This document shows positions 3,069 through 6,431 of a DNA stretch of 6,431 bases, in pieces. The position numbers and the translations under genes were made by a program. Source of the stretch: Thermoplasmata archaeon (GTDB taxonomy: Archaea > Thermoplasmatota > DTKX01 > GCA-020343715); assembly GCA_020343715.1 (NCBI GenBank), contig CP070808.1:2221354-2227784 (forward strand), written 5' to 3'. Every line of letters begins with the position of its first letter. The stretch's first letter is position 1. The notes beneath the pieces are model-generated. The model was not told the origin of the DNA. It was given only the letters and a program-made list of their open reading frames with translations, and did not search any database.

Positions 3069-6020
3069 GGGGTCGTCACGAAGGAGACCAGGATCACCAG
3101 CAACACCGCTGACCAGCAGGAGCCGACCATCTACGGGGACCGGATCGCGTGGGAGGACGAGAGGGGAGGCAACTGGGACATCTACTTCTACAACATCAAG
3201 ACCCAGAAGATGAAGAAGGTCACCTCGAACTCGTCCGATCAGAGGCGTCCGGCCCTCGACAGGGACAGGATCGCCGTTCAGGACAGCAGGAACGGCAACG
3301 CCGACATCTACCTTTACAACATCAGCACGGAGGCGAAGACGAGGATAACCGCGAACCCGAGTCATCAGGTGAGACCGGACATCCATGGTAAGACGATAGT
3401 GTGGTACGACTACCGGAACGGGTGGCGGAACACCGACGTCTACGCTTACGACCTGGGCACGGGCAGGGAGACTAGGATCACGAGCGCCAGCGGGCACCAG
3501 AGGTATCCTCAGGTGCATGGCCACATCATCGTCTGGGAGGACGAGAGGAACGGCAACACCGACATCTACATGTACGACCTGAAGACCGGCAACGAGACCC
3601 AGCTCACGACGAACTCCTCCTCCCAGGGGAGCCCTGCCATCCACGGGGACAGGATCGTATGGGAGGACTCGAGGCACGGCAACGCCGACATATACATGTA
3701 CAACATCACCTCGAACACGACTACCCGGATCACCGACGACGCCTTCGCCCAGAGGACCCCGGACATCCACAAGGACACCATCGTATGGGCGGACGAGAGG
3801 CACGGCAGCAGGGACGTCTACAGCTACGACCTGGTCACCGGCAACGAGACGAGGATCACCACGAACAGGCACTTCCAGGAGCTGCCCGTCATCTATGATG
3901 GCAGATACGCATGGCAGGATTCGAGGAACGCCGCCGCAGGCATCGACATCTGGATGGGACGCCTCCTGCCCGACCGGGACGAGGACGGGGTCGATGATAG
4001 CAGGGACAAGTTCCCGGACGACCCCGCAGCGTCCATGGACAAGGACGGGGACGGCTCCCCGGACGAGTGGAACCCAGGGAAGTCCGCGGGAGACTCCACC
4101 TCCATACCCCGACTGTACCTGGACGGGTTCCCCAAGGACGCGGCGGCCTCCCTGGACAGCGACGGGGACGGTTACCCGGACGAGTGGAACGAGGGCATGA
4201 GCCAGGATAACTCCACCTCGGACCCCAAGCTCAGGCTCGACGACTTCCCCGACGATCCCGCGGCGTCGCTGGACACCGACGGGGACAAGGTACCCGACGA
4301 GTGGAACGAGGGCATGTCGGAGGCCAACTCCACGACGGACCTGGTCCTAGACAGGTTCCCGTACGACCCAGCGGCCTGCCTGGACAGCGACCTGGACGGC
4401 TTCCCCGACCGCTGGAACACGGGCCATTCCGAGGAGACCTCGACATCGGACCCCCCGCTGCGGCTGGACGACCTCCCCCTGGACCCCGCGGCCTCGACGG
4501 ACACGGACGGGGACGGCTATCCCGACGAGTGGAACTTGAACATGACTGAGGCCAACTCCACCACGGGGCTGCACCTGGACATGTGGCCGGACGACCCCGC
4601 GGCGTCGATGGACACGGACGGGGACGGCTTCCCCGACCGGTGGAACCCGGGCAAGTCGGCGGAGGACTCGACGACGATGCCGCCGCTGCGGCTGGACGAT
4701 CTCCCCCTCGACCTGGCGGCCTCGCTGGACACCGACGGCGACGGCTACCCAGACGAGTGGAACGAGGGCATGTCGGCGGAGGACTCCACGTCCGACCCGA
4801 GGCTGGTACTCGACGCCTTCCCCCTGGACCCGGCGGCCGCTATGGATACCGACGGCGACGGGTACGCGGACGCTTGGAACGAGGGCATGACCCAGGAGGA
4901 CTCCACATCGGACCCCAAGCTGGAGCTGGACGCCTTCCCCGAAGACCCGGCGGCGGCCGTGGATACCGACGGCGACGGCTCCCCCGACGCGTGGAACCCT
5001 GGTATGGGCCCCGACGATTCCACATCCGACCCCAAGCTGTACGTGGACGGCTTTCCCCTGGACCCAGCCGCGTCGTTGGACACCGACGGGGATGGGTACC
5101 CGGACGAGTGGAACGAGGGCATGACCGAGGAGGACTCCACGTCCGACCCGAGGCTGAGGCTGGACGAATTCCCGTACGACCCCGCGGCGTTCATGGACAG
5201 CGACCACGACGGCTATCCCGATGGATGGAACCCCGGCATGGGCCCCGGTGATTCAACGTCGGACCCGCCGCTGGCCCTGGACGGTTTCCCGAACGACCCG
5301 TCGGCAGGACTGGACACGGACGGTGACGGCTACCCGAACAAGTGGAACGATGGCTTCGACCAGAGCTTCATGGACCCGGGCCTGCACCTGGACGCCTTCC
5401 CCGACGACCCCGACGAGTGGGTCGACACCGACGGTGACGGCTACGGCGACAACGGCGACGCCTTCCCCGACGACCCGACGGAGTGGCTCGACACCGACGG
5501 TGACGGCTACGGCGACAACGTGGACGCCCTACCCGAGGACCCCCTGGAATGGACGGACTACGACGGTGACGGTGTCGGGGACAACAGCGACGCGTTCTTC
5601 GACGACCCGACCGAGTGGGCCGACACGGACGGCGACGGCCACGGTGACAACGGCGACGCCCTGCCGAACGACCCGAAGGAGTGGGACGACACCGACGGTG
5701 ACGGCCACGGGGACAACGGCGACGCCTTCCCCGAGGATGCGACGGAGTGGGACGACGAGGACGAGGACGGGGTGGGTGACAACGCCGACGCCTTCCCCGA
5801 CGACCCCGCCGCCAGCGTCGACACCGACGGCGACGGGTACCCGGACGGCTGGAACGAGGGGATGAAGGCGAACGACAGCACCACGGGCCTCAAGAAGGAC
5901 CATCACCCGAAGGACGAGACGAAGTGGAAGGCCGACGAGTCGCCGTCGGCGGGTCTCCTGGGAGCGGTCATCGCCCTCGGGGTCATCTCGGCGATGATGA
6001 GGAGGAGGGACCGCGAGTAG
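2982..6020 (+). CDS. Secreted beta-propeller protein with a long calcium-loop repeat stem
   Basis: This is a 1012-residue surface protein when read from ATG 2982; an in-frame ATG at 2925 would put 19 polar residues in front of the signal peptide and has no RBS. Residues 1-29 are a signal peptide (MRLRIF, hydrophobic core, VGA|G). Residues 35-330 hold seven propeller repeats of 42-44 residues with the signature P-x-I-x-G-D-x-I-V-W-x-D-x-R-x-G-N-x-D-I-Y, like TolB-type propellers and those of Methanosarcina surface proteins. Residues 331-972 carry about 20 DxDxDGxxD loops of thrombospondin type 3 style: one lead-in loop, twelve units of 37-39 residues, six of 22, then one more 37-residue unit. 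Residues 987-1012 are a hydrophobic tail ending RRRDRE. The stem is strongly acidic and probably needs calcium to fold and stiffen. The only mature cysteine is C466. Binding or structural function at the cell surface is inferred; no enzyme motif is visible. Confidence 0.92.
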   Translation: MRLRIFAVLVFGLFMGVAMCGLMGSTVGAGVVTKETRITSNTADQQEPTIYGDRIAWEDERGGNWDIYFYNIKTQKMKKVTSNSSDQRRPALDRDRIAVQDSRNGNADIYLYNISTEAKTRITANPSHQVRPDIHGKTIVWYDYRNGWRNTDVYAYDLGTGRETRITSASGHQRYPQVHGHIIVWEDERNGNTDIYMYDLKTGNETQLTTNSSSQGSPAIHGDRIVWEDSRHGNADIYMYNITSNTTTRITDDAFAQRTPDIHKDTIVWADERHGSRDVYSYDLVTGNETRITTNRHFQELPVIYDGRYAWQDSRNAAAGIDIWMGRLLPDRDEDGVDDSRDKFPDDPAASMDKDGDGSPDEWNPGKSAGDSTSIPRLYLDGFPKDAAASLDSDGDGYPDEWNEGMSQDNSTSDPKLRLDDFPDDPAASLDTDGDKVPDEWNEGMSEANSTTDLVLDRFPYDPAACLDSDLDGFPDRWNTGHSEETSTSDPPLRLDDLPLDPAASTDTDGDGYPDEWNLNMTEANSTTGLHLDMWPDDPAASMDTDGDGFPDRWNPGKSAEDSTTMPPLRLDDLPLDLAASLDTDGDGYPDEWNEGMSAEDSTSDPRLVLDAFPLDPAAAMDTDGDGYADAWNEGMTQEDSTSDPKLELDAFPEDPAAAVDTDGDGSPDAWNPGMGPDDSTSDPKLYVDGFPLDPAASLDTDGDGYPDEWNEGMTEEDSTSDPRLRLDEFPYDPAAFMDSDHDGYPDGWNPGMGPGDSTSDPPLALDGFPNDPSAGLDTDGDGYPNKWNDGFDQSFMDPGLHLDAFPDDPDEWVDTDGDGYGDNGDAFPDDPTEWLDTDGDGYGDNVDALPEDPLEWTDYDGDGVGDNSDAFFDDPTEWADTDGDGHGDNGDALPNDPKEWDDTDGDGHGDNGDAFPEDATEWDDEDEDGVGDNADAFPDDPAASVDTDGDGYPDGWNEGMKANDSTTGLKKDHHPKDETKWKADESPSAGLLGAVIALGVISAMMRRRDRE
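3084..3971 (+). repeat. Seven-repeat beta-propeller domain
   Basis: Repeats occupy residues 35-76, 77-118, 119-162, 163-204, 205-246, 247-288 and 289-330. Six are exactly 42 residues; the third has a two-residue insertion (GWRN). Conserved elements are E/K-T-R-I-T-x-N near the start, a Q-x-x-P turn, I-V-W-x-D-x-R-x-G-N, and D-I-Y-x-Y-x-L. Repeat 2 replaces the tryptophan (IAVQD), and repeat 7 loses GN (NAAAG), as expected at an array edge. Seven repeats suggest a closed seven-bladed propeller. Seven N-glycosylation sequons lie here. Confidence 0.88.
4005..5390 (+). repeat. Twelve tandem 37-39-residue calcium-loop repeats (long format)
   Basis: Units start at residues 342, 381, 420, 457, 496, 533, 572, 611, 650, 689, 728 and 767; nine are 39 residues (117 bp), and units 3, 5 and 12 are 37. 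The pattern is D-x-F-P-x-D-P-A-A-S, then D-T-D-G-D-G-Y-P-D-E-W-N, then x-G-M-x-x-x-D-S-T-S-D-P and L-x-L. Units 4-5 resemble 6-7, and 8-9 resemble 10-11, so growth by two-unit blocks is likely. Loop variants: G to K in unit 3 (DTDGDKVPD), L or H at loop position 4 in units 4 and 11, and terminal D to N in unit 12. Confidence 0.9.
5391..5786 (+). repeat. Six tandem 22-residue calcium-loop repeats (short format)
   Basis: Six exact 66-bp units (residues 804-935) with the pattern D-A-F-P-D-D-P-x-E-W-x-D-T-D-G-D-G-x-G-D-N-G. They share the DAFP opening and DxDxDG loop with the long format but lack the WNEGM-DSTSDP insert, and they carry GDN instead of PDEW. This is the format widespread in archaeal thrombospondin type 3-like proteins. 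Units 1 and 2 are very similar at the DNA level, consistent with recent duplication. Confidence 0.9.
5787..5897 (+). repeat. Isolated long-format calcium-loop repeat after the short array
   Basis: Residues 936-972 return to the long format (PDGWNEGMKANDSTTG), followed by a lysine- and aspartate-rich linker (973-986) before the hydrophobic tail. This capping unit shows that the short array sits inside the long array. Confidence 0.85.
5940..6017 (+). other. C-terminal hydrophobic tail, sorting-signal-like
   Basis: Residues 987-1012 consist of S-P-S-A-G, a hydrophobic stretch of about 17 residues rich in L, A, V, I and G, and R-R-R-D-R-E. The three-part layout (short Pro/Gly motif, hydrophobic helix, basic cluster) matches archaeosortase substrates such as PGF-CTERM proteins, but the PGF tripeptide is absent. 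It is either a variant sorting tail or a plain membrane anchor. Confidence 0.65.
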
Positions 6021-6022
6021 GG

Positions 6023-6039
6023 TCCTCCAGACCGGAGGA
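6023..6039. repeat. Small hairpin after the propeller gene stop
   Basis: TCCTCC (6023-6028) pairs perfectly with GGAGGA (6034-6039) around AGACC, starting two bases after the stop codon. It mirrors the placement of the hairpin behind the PKD gene. No T-run follows, so a termination role is only a guess. Confidence 0.35.
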
Positions 6040-6191
6040 AGCCTCGGCCAGATGCCTACCGGACATGCCGTGCCGGACTTGACGGATTCTCATGAGGGGT
6101 ACACCTTCAATCGTATCATCGTACCAAGGCCGATCGCATCTTCGACCTAGGCGCAGCCGAGATCAACTACCCTGTTCGTTCCGCGTGTCTC

Positions 6192-6199
6192 ATAAAATA
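6192..6199 (+). promoter_or_regulatory. TATA-like box of the methyltransferase gene
   Basis: ATAAAATA stands out in GC-rich surroundings and lies about 42 bp before the ATG at 6238. Transcription would start near 6220, leaving a leader of about 18 nt, similar to the PKD gene. A purine-rich BRE is not evident upstream. Confidence 0.5.
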
Positions 6200-6237
6200 C
6201 TAGAATATCAAGAGACCTTTCTTGGAGTGGAGTTGGC

Positions 6238-6431
6238 ATGGCAGAGGAGGAGATGTCGGCCGCGAAGAAGCCCGTCGGGCTGAGGGGGAGACTGACGGCC
6301 AGGTTCATGGGGTTCGCCCACGGGAAACTGTACAAGGCCGTGGCGGAGCAGCTGGCCCTGACGGAGGAGGACGAGTTCATCGAGATCGGCTACGGCTCCG
6401 GGATGTTCATCAAGAAGCACGCGTCGCACGT
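6238..6431 (+). CDS. Class I SAM-dependent methyltransferase, N-terminal fragment
   Basis: The ATG at 6238 opens a frame that stays open to the window edge (64 complete codons), so the gene is cut by the window and not necessarily broken. At residues 47-57 it reads F-I-E-I-G-Y-G-S-G-M-F, the glycine-rich motif I (E-x-G-x-G-x-G) that binds S-adenosylmethionine in Rossmann-fold methyltransferases. The preceding helix-like stretch (KLYKAVAEQLAL) and the distance of motif I from the start fit small stand-alone enzymes of this class. The substrate cannot be told from this part. GGAG occurs at 6224-6227 and 6229-6232, giving a weak RBS, and a TATA-like patch lies upstream. An alternative ATG at codon 6 has a purine-rich stretch too close to serve as an RBS. 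There is no evident link in function to the surface proteins, and the gene has its own probable promoter. Confidence 0.8.
   Translation, partial: MAEEEMSAAKKPVGLRGRLTARFMGFAHGKLYKAVAEQLALTEEDEFIEIGYGSGMFIKKHASH

Larger units (their letters stand above)
6021..6237. other. Intergenic region with no supported gene
   Basis: These 217 bp separate the propeller gene from the methyltransferase. Composition is less GC-rich than the genes, and short open frames here have no RBS or recognisable protein pattern. It contains a small hairpin near 6023-6039 and a TATA-like patch near 6192-6199. A short direct repeat, CCGGAC at 6059-6064 and 6073-6078, is probably incidental. Confidence 0.6.

Noticed and set aside
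2937..3872. 311-codon minus-strand open frame opposite the propeller
   Set aside because: It repeats with the same 42-residue period as the sense gene. The sense frame has signal peptide, RBS and clear domains; this one has none.
4347..5207. 286-codon minus-strand open frame opposite the calcium repeats
   Set aside because: Its periodicity follows the 117-bp repeats of the sense gene, and its composition (V, G, R) is typical of an antisense shadow.
5221..5865. Thr/Arg-rich plus-strand open frame inside the calcium repeats
   Set aside because: It is a frame-shifted reading of GAC-ACC-GAC repeats, which produces T/R/P-rich low complexity without a start signal.
4005..5897. Tandem repeats considered as a CRISPR array or satellite
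   Set aside because: Units are in-frame codon multiples (66, 111 or 117 bp) with protein-level conservation and no constant repeat with unique spacers.
6092..6283. 63-codon open frame between the propeller and methyltransferase genes
   Set aside because: It has no RBS, no recognisable pattern, spans the TATA-like box and overlaps the methyltransferase start in another frame.

Overview
The window reads as GC-rich archaeal DNA, most likely from Thermoplasmatota (a Methanomassiliicoccales-like or related sediment/marine lineage). Three things point there. Two of the three genes have a BRE/TATA-like or TATA-like element at a plausible distance, and the third has a weaker one. Both large genes have the same GAGGTG ribosome-binding site with a 6-nt spacer. 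The proteins carry architectures common in archaeal surface proteins: PKD arrays, 42-residue propeller repeats and DxDxDG calcium loops with 'DAFPDDP' spacers. The lineage is inferred from style; no marker gene is present.

Layout, all on the + strand. Positions 1-223 hold no convincing gene. They contain a cluster of short inverted repeats (1-150), then a clear archaeal promoter (170-185) and an RBS (212-217). Positions 224-2854 encode an 876-residue type I membrane protein: signal peptide, nine tandem PKD domains and a C-terminal transmembrane helix. A 127-bp gap holds a hairpin and a probable second promoter. Positions 2982-6020 encode a 1012-residue secreted protein: signal peptide, a seven-repeat beta-propeller, about 20 DxDxDG calcium loops in two repeat formats (39 and 22 residues), and a C-terminal hydrophobic tail ending in basic residues. 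After a 217-bp intergenic stretch with another TATA-like box, the first 64 codons of a class I SAM-dependent methyltransferase begin at 6238 and run off the window.

The two large genes look like a pair of cell-surface proteins. One is a membrane-anchored, glycosylation-rich PKD stalk. The other presents a propeller head on a long acidic calcium-stiffened stem. Adhesion, cell-envelope structure or interaction between the two are reasonable roles, but the sequence names no ligand or enzyme activity. I see no transposon, CRISPR array, tRNA or rRNA. The most notable features are the 39-residue calcium-loop repeat family, its abrupt switch to 22-residue repeats and back, the membrane-distal concentration of N-glycosylation sequons in the PKD protein, and the atypical sorting-like tail.
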